Below the pieces are notes generated by a model, which saw only the letters and a list, made by a program, of their open reading frames with translations, did not search any database and was not told the origin of the DNA. A stretch of 47,798 nucleotides of DNA from Anaerolineae bacterium (GTDB lineage Bacteria > Chloroflexota > Anaerolineae > Anaerolineales > UBA11858): assembly GCA_014382605.1 (NCBI GenBank), contig JACNJM010000253.1, positions 1,385-49,182 on the forward strand. Direction: 5' to 3'. The translations under genes and the position numbers were made by a program. Positions 19,881 to 29,609 of the stretch are shown here, in pieces (position 1 is the first letter of the stretch; every line of letters starts with the position of its first letter).

Positions 19881-20467
19881 GATCTTTCACTAAACTAACT
19901 TCAAAAATCATTCCTCTGCCATACACCGATGTAGATACAGACCAAATTATCCCTGCTCGCTATTTGAAAGTGGTCAATAAGGACGGTTTGGCAGAAGGGC
20001 TTTTCGATAGCTGGCGTAAGCTTGAAGATGGCAGTCCCAACCTTGCTTTTCCGCTCAATCAGGATGAATATCAGGGCGCAGAAATTTTGCTGGCTGGTGA
20101 TAATTTCGGATGTGGCTCATCTCGTGAGCATGCTCCCTGGGCATTAACTGGATGGGGGATTCGGGCCATCATTAGCACTTCCTTTGCAGATATATTCAGG
20201 AACAACTCGCTTAAGAATGGCCTGTTACCGATTATCGTAGACGAAGAGACGCACGCATCACTCTTCGACCTGACAGAAGAAGCACCTGCAGCCACAATTG
20301 ATATTGATTTGGCATCCCAAACGCTGTTCCTGCCCGGTGGAGAGAAGGTTTCCTTTGAAATTGATTCTTTCAGTAAAACGTGTTTGCTCGAAGGGATCGA
20401 TCAGCTTGGCTATTTGTTGAAACACGAAGCCGAAATCGCGGCCTATGAAGCCGCCCGAGATTTTTAG
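19877..20467 (+). CDS. leuD: 3-isopropylmalate dehydratase small subunit
   Basis: 196 aa; [60 protein letters not shown]; 4-nt overlap with leuC. Confidence 0.97.
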   Translation: MRSFTKLTSKIIPLPYTDVDTDQIIPARYLKVVNKDGLAEGLFDSWRKLEDGSPNLAFPLNQDEYQGAEILLAGDNFGCGSSREHAPWALTGWGIRAIISTSFADIFRNNSLKNGLLPIIVDEETHASLFDLTEEAPAATIDIDLASQTLFLPGGEKVSFEIDSFSKTCLLEGIDQLGYLLKHEAEIAAYEAARDF

Positions 20468-20509
20468 CATGACGATATTGGATTATTTTTTGCGGAACGG
20501 GAAGGTGGA

Positions 20510-20537
20510 CTGGGTGACGGATGATCGCGTCACCCAG
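20510..20537. repeat. Hairpin between leuD and cimA
   Basis: ctgggtgac-ggatgatcgc-gtcacccag, perfect 9-bp arms. Confidence 0.55.
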
Positions 20538-20607
20538 GGAATCTCCGGTTGATGGTGTTCGCACGAAGCAACAAATTCAACTCATTGTACTAATTTAGGA
20601 GATACCC

Positions 20608-22167
20608 ATGTCTACATCTGTCAAAATCTACGATACAACTTTGCGCGATGGCACTCAAAGTGAAGGCATCTCGCTCTCGGTAAACGATAAAATAAAAATC
20701 GCCCACCGTTTAGATGAATTTGGCGTGCATTATATCGAGGGTGGCTGGCCTGGCTCGAACCCCAAAGATGCCGAGTTTTTCGAGCGCGTGCGCAAAATGG
20801 AGTTCAAAAACGCGAAGGTAGCTGCTTTTGGTTCGACGCGCAAAAAAAACAGTCCAACAGAGGGTGATCCCAATTTACAAGCTTTGGTGGATGCTGAAAC
20901 CCCGGTTGTGACCCTGGTGGGTAAAAGCTGGGATTTGCACGTTTACGACGTGCTGGAAACCACCCTGGAAGAAAATCTGGCGATGATCCGAGAGAGTGTG
21001 GCCTATATGAAAGCGCTGGGCAAAGAAGTTGTCTATGATGCCGAACATTTCTTCGATGGTTATAAAGCCAATCCTGAATATACCCTGCAAACGCTGCGTG
21101 CCGCAGCCGATGGTGGGGCCGATATTCTGGTGCTATGCGAGACGAACGGCGGTTCGCTGCCCTGGGAAGTGGAAGAGATCACGGCCTTGATGGGCGAGCA
21201 ATTTAAAACCCCGTTGGGCATTCACACGCATGACGATGGCGGTAACGGCGTGGCGAATACGCTGTCTGGCGTACGTGCCGGAGCGGTGCAGGTGCAGGGC
21301 ACGGTCAACGGTTATGGCGAGCGCACTGGCAATGCCAATCTGTGTACAATTATCCCCAATTTGCAATTGAAAATGAATATTCGTTGCGTCTCAGATGAAA
21401 ATCTGGCCCGTTTGTCCGATTTATCGCATTATGTTGCCGAAGTTGCTAATCAACCGCCGAATCCCTATTACCCCTTCGTCGGCAAGAAAGCGTTTGCACA
21501 CAAGGGTGGCATCCATGTAGCCGCGGTACTCAAGAATGAATTTTCTTACCAGCATATTGACCCAACGTTAGTGGGCAATCAGCGCCGTACGCTGGTTTCG
21601 GAACTCTCCGGACGTGGCAATGTAGTTGAAAAAGCCAACGAATTTGGCATAGATATGACCAGCGAAAAAGCTCGCAAGGTCGTTGAGCAGATCAAGAGCC
21701 TTGAAGCGCAGGGCTTCACGTTCGAAGGGGCCGGCGCATCGGCTCAGTTGCTCATGCAGCGCGCAGAGGAAGATTATAAACCGCCTTTTGAGTTGATTGA
21801 CTTCATGGTTATTGTTGAAAGTCGGCAGGGACGTGGCGTTTTTGCTGAAGCCACAGTAAAGGTGGATGTAGGTGGTGAAATTATCCACACGGCGGCTGAA
21901 GGCAATGGGCCGGTCAATGCGTTGAATAAAGCCCTTCGCAAAGCCCTGAGAGATTTATATCCCCGCCTCGATGAAATTCATCTCTCAGATTACAAAGTCC
22001 GCATTTTGGATAGCGAGAGCGGCACAGCGGCGAACGTCCGCGTACTTATTGATACCAAAAATGGCGATAACGCCCGCTGGAGTACCGTTGGCGCGAGTAC
22101 CAATATCATCGAAGCAAGCTGGCGTGCGTTAGCCGACAGTATGGAATATGCTCTGCAGAAAGAATAA
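20608..22167 (+). CDS. cimA: (R)-citramalate synthase
   Basis: 519 aa; VKIYDTTLRDGTQSEGISLSVNDKIKIAHRLDEFGVHYIEGGWPGSNPKD is typical of the CimA subfamily. Confidence 0.93.
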   Translation: MSTSVKIYDTTLRDGTQSEGISLSVNDKIKIAHRLDEFGVHYIEGGWPGSNPKDAEFFERVRKMEFKNAKVAAFGSTRKKNSPTEGDPNLQALVDAETPVVTLVGKSWDLHVYDVLETTLEENLAMIRESVAYMKALGKEVVYDAEHFFDGYKANPEYTLQTLRAAADGGADILVLCETNGGSLPWEVEEITALMGEQFKTPLGIHTHDDGGNGVANTLSGVRAGAVQVQGTVNGYGERTGNANLCTIIPNLQLKMNIRCVSDENLARLSDLSHYVAEVANQPPNPYYPFVGKKAFAHKGGIHVAAVLKNEFSYQHIDPTLVGNQRRTLVSELSGRGNVVEKANEFGIDMTSEKARKVVEQIKSLEAQGFTFEGAGASAQLLMQRAEEDYKPPFELIDFMVIVESRQGRGVFAEATVKVDVGGEIIHTAAEGNGPVNALNKALRKALRDLYPRLDEIHLSDYKVRILDSESGTAANVRVLIDTKNGDNARWSTVGASTNIIEASWRALADSMEYALQKE

Positions 22168-22176
22168 GGAAAAAAC

Positions 22177-23265
22177 ATGAAAGCAAATATTGTATTACTT
22201 CCCGGTGACGGTATTGGCCCTGAAGTGGTTGCCGCGGCTCAGAGCGTACTCGAAGCCGTCGAGAAAAAATACGGCCATATCTTTGAAATGAGCGAATATC
22301 TGATCGGCGGGGCGGCGATTGATGCTACCGGTCAGGCATTGCCCGCAGAGACTTTAGCCGCCTGCCAGCAGGCCGATGCGGTACTGCTGGGTGCGGTTGG
22401 CGGCCCCAAGTGGGATGATCCTGCCGCTGCCGTGCGCCCGGAGCAAGGCTTGCTGGGTTTGCGCAAAAATCTGGGCTTATTTGCTAATTTGCGCCCGGTT
22501 GTGCCGCAGGCCGATTTGCTCTCCGCTTCGCCCTTGCGCCCCGACCTACTTGACGGCGTGGATTTGCTGGTGGTGCGCGAACTTACTGGCGGTATCTACT
22601 TTGGCGAACCGCGCGGGCGGCGTGAAGTTAACGGCCAGTGGGAAGCCTTCGATACCATGCTTTACTCAGAGAATGAAGTGCGCCGGGTGGTACGTCTGGC
22701 TTTCGAGTTGGCGCGCGGACGACGCAAAAAAGTGACTTCGGTGGACAAAGCCAATGTGCTCGACTCCTCGCGTTTGTGGCGTCAGGTGGCAGCACAAGTT
22801 GCCAGCGAATACCCCGATGTGGAATTTGAAGTCTTGCTTGTGGACGCAGCTACCATGCATCTGATTACCCGCCCGGCGAGTTTTGATGTGATGGTCACGA
22901 CGAATATGTTTGGCGATATTCTCACTGATGAAGCCTCCGTGCTGACCGGCTCGATGGGGAACCTGCCCTCAGCTTCGCTGGGGGAGGACACGAATCGGCT
23001 CGGTAAACCCCGCGGTCTCTACGAGCCGATCCACGGCTCGGCGCCGGATATTGCCGGAGAGGGGATTGCCAACCCCATTGGGACGATTGTCTCGGCGGCG
23101 ATGTTGTTGCGCCACTCCTTGGGGATGGAACCTGAAGCCCGGGCTGTCGAAAACGCCGTAGATACGGCCATTCGAGCGGGACATCGTACGATTGATCTGG
23201 CGCGTTCGGGCGAAAAATCGCTCAATACAGCTATGATCACCGACGCGATCGTCAAATTGGTTTAA
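22177..23265 (+). CDS. leuB: 3-isopropylmalate dehydrogenase
   Basis: 362 aa; [58 protein letters not shown]. Confidence 0.97.
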   Translation: MKANIVLLPGDGIGPEVVAAAQSVLEAVEKKYGHIFEMSEYLIGGAAIDATGQALPAETLAACQQADAVLLGAVGGPKWDDPAAAVRPEQGLLGLRKNLGLFANLRPVVPQADLLSASPLRPDLLDGVDLLVVRELTGGIYFGEPRGRREVNGQWEAFDTMLYSENEVRRVVRLAFELARGRRKKVTSVDKANVLDSSRLWRQVAAQVASEYPDVEFEVLLVDAATMHLITRPASFDVMVTTNMFGDILTDEASVLTGSMGNLPSASLGEDTNRLGKPRGLYEPIHGSAPDIAGEGIANPIGTIVSAAMLLRHSLGMEPEARAVENAVDTAIRAGHRTIDLARSGEKSLNTAMITDAIVKLV

Positions 23266-23266
23266 T

Positions 23267-24097
23267 GTGAACCGAAGGATTGCTTTTCAAGGAGAACCGG
23301 GCGCGTATAGCGAGTTAGCAGCGTTCGAATATTTTGGCGCGGGAATTAAGCCGCTGCCGTGTGCATCTTTCGAAGCTACCTTTGCTGCGGTAACCGATGG
23401 TACTGCCGAGTATGGTCTATTGCCGATTGAGAACTCGCTGGCGGGCAGCATCCACCGTAATTATGACCTGCTGCTGGAGTCAGATTTAATGATTGTGGGC
23501 GAGTATCACTTGCGCGTTAGTCATTGCCTGATGGCCCTGCCCGGCACAACGCTTGCCGATATGCGCCAGGTGCATTCGCACCCCCAGGCGTTGGCGCAAT
23601 GCAAAAAACGTCTGCGCCAAATGAGCCTGGAAGCCGTAGTGGAAGCAGATACAGCGGGCAGCGCCCGAATGATTAAAGATAGTGGCGATCAGCACGCCGC
23701 GGCGCTAGCCTCCAAACGCGCTGCTGAGGTCTATGATTTGCATATTTTGCAGAAAAACATGGAAGACAATCCAGCCAATTACACGCGCTTTTTGGCGCTT
23801 ACGGCACAGACAGCGCCGGGGAATACGGATGGGGATTTCAAAACATCAATCGTTTTTAGCTTGCAAAATCAGCCCGGCGCTTTATTCAAAGCGTTGAGTG
23901 TGTTTGCCTTGCGTGATATTGATCTCGCCAAAATTGAATCGCGCCCCATTCAGGGCAAACCTTGGGAGTATATGTTCTACATCGATTTTGCTGGTCACGC
24001 CCAGGCTGAGTCCGGGCGGCGGGCGTTGGATCATTTGGGGAAGTTGGCAGCTTATCTACGCGTGTTGGGTTCGTATCCGCGCCACCGCGTGGCATAA
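23267..24097 (+). CDS. pheA: Prephenate dehydratase with C-terminal ACT domain
   Basis: RIAFQGEPGAYSELAAFEYFG, YGLLPIENSLAGSIHRNYDLL, ACT: IVFSLQNQPGALFKALSVFALRDIDLAKIESRPI; GTG start. Confidence 0.94.
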   Translation: MNRRIAFQGEPGAYSELAAFEYFGAGIKPLPCASFEATFAAVTDGTAEYGLLPIENSLAGSIHRNYDLLLESDLMIVGEYHLRVSHCLMALPGTTLADMRQVHSHPQALAQCKKRLRQMSLEAVVEADTAGSARMIKDSGDQHAAALASKRAAEVYDLHILQKNMEDNPANYTRFLALTAQTAPGNTDGDFKTSIVFSLQNQPGALFKALSVFALRDIDLAKIESRPIQGKPWEYMFYIDFAGHAQAESGRRALDHLGKLAAYLRVLGSYPRHRVA

Positions 24098-24104
24098 AAA
24101 TGAA

Positions 24105-24143
24105 GAAGCCAGGAACTCAGGAAAACCCCGGTTTTCTGGCTTC
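24105..24143 (+). terminator. Hairpin after pheA
   Basis: gaagccag ... gaaaaccccggttttc ... ctggcttc nested inverted repeat. Confidence 0.5.
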
Positions 24144-24173
24144 ATATTGCATACCTGTGATATAAAGGGGGGC

Positions 24174-25169
24174 ATGAAATTCCAGTTTTTCTTCTTTGTT
24201 GCCATCTGCCTGGGGTTGGCGGCAGCCTGTTCTCCGGGGGCGCAGGTTCCAGAACCAACCCCCACGGCAGTACCCACCCAGACCGCGGCAGCCACCCCAA
24301 CACTCGTCCCGACAGCCACACGCACGCGGATGCCCGCCGCGCCCAGCGTCACCCCGACATTTACGCTGGCTCCCCCTACCGAAACTCCCCTTCCCGAAGA
24401 TTGTAATCAGGCTAGTGTTATTGAAGACGTAACCATACCGGATGGCGCGCTCGTTGATCCTGGTGAAGTTTTTCTGAAAATTTGGCGTGTTCAGAATACT
24501 GGTTCGTGTACCTGGCAGTGGGGGAGCTTTTGGCTGGTGTTTGATAGTGAAAACCAGATGAATGGCCCCGATTTGGCGCGGGCGTATTTTTACCCATCAC
24601 AGCCGGTGCTTGATTTAGCAACTTTGGGCAATGCTGCCTGGAATGGGGTACTGGGCGAGGTTGCCCCCGGTGAGGTGGTGGATATTCCGCTATTATTGCA
24701 AGCGCCCGATAAGCCCGGCGTGTATCGCAGCCATTGGCATTTGCAGGATAAAGCCGGGAACTCGGCGGCGTTGATGTGGGTGTTGCTGGTGGTTGATACC
24801 CAGAAGGAAATTCAGCAGCCGGATTGGTCGGGAAATTGGTTGCATGCTAACACCTGGTTTATTAACCGCTTGGTGGACCCTGGAGTACTGGTTGTGGAAC
24901 AGAGAGGGTCGGAAATTTTGGGTTTCTTCTACCCCCGCGGCGGCCCAGCCGATGGGGATTTGGTGTACGTCACCGGGCGCGTCAGCGAAGATGGGATGCA
25001 GGTTGAGGGGCTGTTTAGCCTGGTTTGGGATGAGCCGATTGATTTTCAATGGGCGATGAGCGCCAATCAGCAGCAATTTGAAGGGCTAATTACTTCAGAG
25101 CGCCTCGATATTGACGGTACCTGGTGCGGCGGGCGCAATGGTCTTGTGCCGCCAATTTGCGCACCGTAA
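24174..25169 (+). CDS. Lipoprotein with Pro/Thr-rich linker and NBR1-Ig-like domain
   Basis: Lipobox LAAAC; PTPTAVPTQTAAATPT linker; LKIWRVQNTGSCTW...PDKPGVYRSHWHLQDKAGN resembles NBR1 central Ig-like domains. Confidence 0.75.
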   Translation: MKFQFFFFVAICLGLAAACSPGAQVPEPTPTAVPTQTAAATPTLVPTATRTRMPAAPSVTPTFTLAPPTETPLPEDCNQASVIEDVTIPDGALVDPGEVFLKIWRVQNTGSCTWQWGSFWLVFDSENQMNGPDLARAYFYPSQPVLDLATLGNAAWNGVLGEVAPGEVVDIPLLLQAPDKPGVYRSHWHLQDKAGNSAALMWVLLVVDTQKEIQQPDWSGNWLHANTWFINRLVDPGVLVVEQRGSEILGFFYPRGGPADGDLVYVTGRVSEDGMQVEGLFSLVWDEPIDFQWAMSANQQQFEGLITSERLDIDGTWCGGRNGLVPPICAP

Positions 25170-25173
25170 GCCA

Positions 25174-25230
25174 AAACGCCAGGAAACCGAGGCGCAAAGA
25201 AAAAATAATTATCTTTGCGCCTTTGCGTTA
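25174..25230. repeat. Imperfect palindrome (GCGCAAAG-type), dispersed family copy 5
   Basis: aacgccaggaaaccgaggcgcaaagaaaa ... tctttgcgcctttgcgtt. Confidence 0.65.
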
Positions 25231-25247
25231 AAAACGGAGATTAGCAG

Positions 25248-26567
25248 ATGTCTTTGAGAGCATATCTTGAATTTTTGGAGGCCAACGACCGACTGGTTCG
25301 TATCACCGAGCCAATTTCGACGCGCTATGAAATTGCCGCCGTACTCAAGCAATTAGAACCCCGTCCGGTGATTTTTGAGAATGTGCAAGAGTCTGCGTAT
25401 CGGGTGATGGGCAATCTTTTTTGTACCAAACAGGATTTCGCCGACTATTTCAGTATCCCGGTTGCGGAGATCATTTCTGCGCTGGGTGAAGCGATCGCTT
25501 CACCCTTGCCTCTCCCAGCCTGGCAGAGGAAGTTGGATGCGGTTCCCCCCTGCCAGGAAGTAGTGCATCATAACCCCAATCTGGATGCTATTCCCATACC
25601 GTTACACTTTCCCAGTGATGGTGGCCCGTATATCACGTCAGGCGTATTTGTGGTCAAGCATCCGGTTCACGGCCAGAATCTGGATTTTCACCGCGCCATG
25701 CAGTTTTCGTCGACCGAAATGGCAATCCGTGTGGTGGAGGGACGGCACTTCGACCAATATTTGAGGGAATTAGGCCAGGTGGATGTAGCCGTGTGTATTG
25801 GCATTCCGCCCAATGTGCTGGCGGCTGCGGCTACCTCGGTGGCGTTGGGTGTGGACGAATTGACCATTGCCAATGCCTTGCAGCCACTTGAACTGGTGCC
25901 TGCCAAAACAGTAGATTTAATGATCCCTGCCGAAGCCGAGTTTGTGCTTGAAGGAACTGTGTATCGCGATCGTCGCCATGCTGAGGGGCCGTTTGTTGAT
26001 CTCACCGAAACGATGGATGTGATCCGTAATGAGCCAGTTTTTGAAGTTAAGGCCATCACGCATCGCAAAGATGCGCTTTGGCACGCACTGCTACCGGGCG
26101 CATTGGAACACAAGCTGCTGATGGGTATGCCGCGCGAGCCAACTATTTTCCGCAAGGTTAAAGATGTGGTCAAATGCCTGGATGTTAATATCAACCCCGG
26201 GGGTTGCTCTTGGCTGCATGCGATTGTGCAAATTGACAAGCAGCACGCCGATGATGGCGAGAAAGCCATCCGGGCGGCATTTGCCGGGCATCGCTCGTGC
26301 AAGCACATTTATGTAGTGGATGCCGATGTGGATATTTACGATCCGCTGCAAGTGGAATGGGCAATGGCGACGCGCTTTCAGGGCGACCGCGATCTGGTGA
26401 TTCTCGATCGAGAACCCGGTTCCAGCCTGGATCCCAGCGCCGAGCCGGGTACCAAGCTGACCACCAAGATCGGTTTTGATCTGACGGCTCCGGTAGGTGA
26501 AGCCCGGCGACATTATGAGAAGGTGCTGTATCCAAAAGTTAATTTGGCGAAGTTTATCCGAGATTGA
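25248..26567 (+). CDS. UbiD-family (prenylated-FMN) decarboxylase
   Basis: 439 aa; SLRAYLEFLEANDRLVRITEPIS, VCIGIPPNVLAAAATSVALGVDELTIANAL, REPGSSLDPSAEPGTKLTTKIGFDLTAP. Confidence 0.92.
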   Translation: MSLRAYLEFLEANDRLVRITEPISTRYEIAAVLKQLEPRPVIFENVQESAYRVMGNLFCTKQDFADYFSIPVAEIISALGEAIASPLPLPAWQRKLDAVPPCQEVVHHNPNLDAIPIPLHFPSDGGPYITSGVFVVKHPVHGQNLDFHRAMQFSSTEMAIRVVEGRHFDQYLRELGQVDVAVCIGIPPNVLAAAATSVALGVDELTIANALQPLELVPAKTVDLMIPAEAEFVLEGTVYRDRRHAEGPFVDLTETMDVIRNEPVFEVKAITHRKDALWHALLPGALEHKLLMGMPREPTIFRKVKDVVKCLDVNINPGGCSWLHAIVQIDKQHADDGEKAIRAAFAGHRSCKHIYVVDADVDIYDPLQVEWAMATRFQGDRDLVILDREPGSSLDPSAEPGTKLTTKIGFDLTAPVGEARRHYEKVLYPKVNLAKFIRD

Positions 26568-26581
26568 ACCGCAAATCTATA

Positions 26582-26650
26582 ACCGCAGAGTGAGCGGAGA
26601 GCGCGGAATTTTTCTTTTGCTTTTCTCCGCGAACTCAGCGTTCTCAGCGG
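26582..26650. repeat. Imperfect palindrome (CGGAGAGCGCGGA-type), dispersed family copy 6
   Basis: accgcagagtgagcggagagcgcgga ... tccgcgaactcagcgttctcagcggt. Confidence 0.7.
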
Positions 26651-26690
26651 TGACTTTGGGTTGCAGTTGGAGACTGCGTTAGGAACGATT

Positions 26691-27893
26691 ATGCAACTAA
26701 CCAAAGAAGAAAAAGCGATGCTCGATGGCGCGCAGGGACGTGCCACGCAAAAATCGATGGAAATTTTGACCACCCTGGGACGAATATACGATGCCGAGCG
26801 CTTCATACCGGTGACATCAGTGCAAATTGCGGGTGTCAGCTATGCCAACCTGGGCGAAGCCGGGCTGGCGTTCCTCGATGAAATGGCCGATGGAGACGGG
26901 CGCGCCCGTGTGCTGACTACACTCAACCCCGCCGGGATGGATATGGAAAACTGGCAGAATTTGGGCATCAGCGCTGAGTTTGCCGAAAATCAGATGCGTG
27001 TGTTAGATGCTTTTGCTCGCATGAATGTGATTACTACGGCGACTTGCACGCCCTACCTGATCGGCAACACGCCGCATTTTGGTGAGCGTATCGCCTGGGC
27101 CGAGAGCAGCGCGGTGTGCTACGCTAATTCGGTGTTGGGTGCGCGCTCCAACCGCGAAGGCGGTCCCAGCGCTCTGGCAGCATCGCTGACCGGCCTGACC
27201 CCGGAATATGGCTACCATCTCGATGCCTATCGGCAGCCAACCCTGAAGGTCAATATCGAAGGTTTGCAAGGTGAGAATACAGATTTTGGGGCGTTGGGAA
27301 AGGTACTGGGTGAAAAACTGGAGGCAATCTCAGGGCGGCGCGTGCCATATTTGTGGGGGATTGAAGCGGCATCCGTGGAGAACCTCAAATCGTTTTGCGC
27401 CAGCGTGGCAACCTATGGGGGCGTGACTCTCTTTCATATGCAGGGGATCACCCCCGAGGCAGGTCAGATGCTCCCGCCCGATGAGCAGATCACCATCACC
27501 GCAGCAGAAATCCACCTCGCCAGAGAATCCATGATCGATGCCACATCGGACGAAATTGATTTTGTTAGTTTGGGTTGTCCGCACCTATCGATCAAGGAAA
27601 TTGCTCGCATCGCCGAATTGCTGGCCGAAAAAACTGTGACTAAAGAGTTCTGGATCACTACCGCCCGCCCGACCAAAGAGATCGCCGACCGGATGGGTTA
27701 TACGGCGGTGATTGAAGCAGCAGGCGCCAAATTTGCTGCCGATACCTGTTGCGTGGTCGCGCCGATAAAAGGGCGCTTCAACGCGCTGGCAACTGACAGC
27801 GCCAAAGCATGTTATTATGCTTATTCCAAAAACAAATTTAAAACCGCACTCGTGCCTTTCGATGAGGTGGTTCAGATCGCGTTGCAAGACTAG
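26691..27893 (+). CDS. Aconitase X large-subunit-like protein (DUF521 type)
   Basis: MQLTKEEKAMLDGAQGRATQKSMEILTTLGRIYDAERFIPVTSVQIAGVSY; TCTPYLIGNTPHFGERIAWAESSAVCYANSVLGARSNREGGPSALAASLTGLTPEYGYH. Confidence 0.9.
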   Translation: MQLTKEEKAMLDGAQGRATQKSMEILTTLGRIYDAERFIPVTSVQIAGVSYANLGEAGLAFLDEMADGDGRARVLTTLNPAGMDMENWQNLGISAEFAENQMRVLDAFARMNVITTATCTPYLIGNTPHFGERIAWAESSAVCYANSVLGARSNREGGPSALAASLTGLTPEYGYHLDAYRQPTLKVNIEGLQGENTDFGALGKVLGEKLEAISGRRVPYLWGIEAASVENLKSFCASVATYGGVTLFHMQGITPEAGQMLPPDEQITITAAEIHLARESMIDATSDEIDFVSLGCPHLSIKEIARIAELLAEKTVTKEFWITTARPTKEIADRMGYTAVIEAAGAKFAADTCCVVAPIKGRFNALATDSAKACYYAYSKNKFKTALVPFDEVVQIALQD

Positions 27894-28018
27894 AAAATCG
27901 TAAGATGAGTGTAACAAGTGCATCGGTGGATAGTTTACATAACAGAAGGTCTTATCAGATATGTAAATATTCGCGCCAGTGTTATCCGCTACAATATACT
28001 TGTTTCAGGAGATGAGTT

Positions 28019-28648
28019 ATGGCAGTTCCTTATGGGCCGCTTCTAGTTGTCGAAGATACGCCGCACGTTTTAGACCTGTTGGCGGTGACTTTGCGTTTCA
28101 AGGGGTATCCGGTTGTGACCGCCAAGAATGGGGAAGAAGCTCTTGAGCGAATAGCCGAAGAGCGCCCGGCGCTGATTATCACCGATATTCTCATGCCGCG
28201 CATGGATGGGTTTGCCCTGATGTATGCTTTACGGCAGAACCCGAAAACGCATCAAATTCCGGTGATTTTTCTTTCAGCCACTTACGTTACTCCGGAAGAT
28301 CGGGAATTTGCACTAAAATTAGGCGCGGTGCGATTTTTGGTAAAACCGGTAGATACCGCTGAATTTTTGCTCACAATTGCTGAAATTCTCACCGAGGGAG
28401 CGCCAGCGCTGCCTCCGCTGATGAGCAAAGAAGAGTTTTATCGTGGTTATCGCAAACGGTTGGAAGAAAAACTGAGTGAGAAAACAAATCAGATCGCGCG
28501 TACGGAGCGTTTGCTACAAACATTACCCACAGAGCAAAAGCCAGCTTTTGAAGCCTTGCTCACAGAAGCCAGCGCTCAAAAGCAAGAAATTCAAGATGAA
28601 CTGGATCAACTCTATAAAATCCTTGCTGAAGAAAACGCCAGCGAATAA
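28019..28648 (+). CDS. Response regulator with CheY-like receiver domain and C-terminal coiled coil
   Basis: LLVVEDTPHVLDLLAVTLRFKGYPVVTAKNGEEAL, IITDILMPRMDGFALMYALR, KPVD. Confidence 0.9.
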   Translation: MAVPYGPLLVVEDTPHVLDLLAVTLRFKGYPVVTAKNGEEALERIAEERPALIITDILMPRMDGFALMYALRQNPKTHQIPVIFLSATYVTPEDREFALKLGAVRFLVKPVDTAEFLLTIAEILTEGAPALPPLMSKEEFYRGYRKRLEEKLSEKTNQIARTERLLQTLPTEQKPAFEALLTEASAQKQEIQDELDQLYKILAEENASE

Positions 28649-28689
28649 CGAAAAACTGAGAAACTTATAAAGCAAGGGGTGTGCGGGAT

Positions 28690-28796
28690 AATTTGCTCCT
28701 GTACACCCTTATTTTATTTCGAGCCAGCGGCGAGAAATCTCTGAGATAAGGGTACAGGGATTCCTCCTTGCGCTCCCTGCGGTCGGAATGACAAAT
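28690..28796. repeat. Composite intergenic inverted repeat
   Basis: cctgtacaccctta / taagggtacagg plus cgagccagcggcgagaaatct / gattcctccttgcgctccctgcggtcgg. Confidence 0.5.
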
Positions 28797-28829
28797 GCCG
28801 ATCATCCCAAAAAATACGGAAAATGACTG

Positions 28830-29609
28830 ATGCAACCTACACTGAGCGACCTGATTAAAATGGCCCGCACGGCTGGCGAAATTGTCCGCCAGGGGTATGG
28901 CAAACAACACGATGTACAACTCAAAGGCGAGATTGATCTAGTTACCGAAGTTGACCGCCGCTCAGAAGAATTCTTACTCAGTGCGCTGGCCGAGCGTTTT
29001 CCAGGCCAGCATGTGATCGCTGAGGAGAGCGGTTTGCGAGAAGGTCTTGGCGAGCAGCGCTGGATTGTGGATCCTCTGGATGGCACGGTCAATTATGCGC
29101 ACGGCATTCCCTTCTTTTCGGTTTCAATTGCCTTTGCGGTGGGGGATGTACTTACCCTGGGGGTGGTTTACGACCCGATGCGGGATGAGTGTTTCAGTGC
29201 AGAACGCGGGCAAGGCGCATGGCTCAACGGGACTCCTTTGAAGGTGACTGCTGTACCCGAGCTGGGGCAAAGCCTCCTGGTGACGGGCTTTTACTACGAT
29301 TCGTGGCGTAACCCGGAAAATAACCTCGATAATTTCGCCAGGCTAACTTTGCGAACTCAGGGCGTGCGGCGTTTAGGCTCGGCAGCTTTGGATTTATGCT
29401 ATGTTGCTGCGGGGCGTTTCGATGGCTATTGGGAATTGCGCCTGGGGGCCTGGGATATGGCGGCTGGGGTATTGATTGCGCAGGAAGCCGGGGCATTGGT
29501 CACAAGTGCGCGTGGCGAGCAGGATTATTTTAAGCCACCCTACTCGGTTTTGGCAGCTAACCCGGTTTTGCACGCCAAAATTCTGGCCGTATTACGGGGG
29601 TCAGATTAA
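28830..29609 (+). CDS. Inositol monophosphatase family protein
   Basis: LVTEVDRRSEEFLLSALAERFPGQHVIAEESG, WIVDPLDGTVNYAHGIPFFSVSIA, GAWDMAAGVLIAQEAGALVT. Confidence 0.93.
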   Translation: MQPTLSDLIKMARTAGEIVRQGYGKQHDVQLKGEIDLVTEVDRRSEEFLLSALAERFPGQHVIAEESGLREGLGEQRWIVDPLDGTVNYAHGIPFFSVSIAFAVGDVLTLGVVYDPMRDECFSAERGQGAWLNGTPLKVTAVPELGQSLLVTGFYYDSWRNPENNLDNFARLTLRTQGVRRLGSAALDLCYVAAGRFDGYWELRLGAWDMAAGVLIAQEAGALVTSARGEQDYFKPPYSVLAANPVLHAKILAVLRGSD

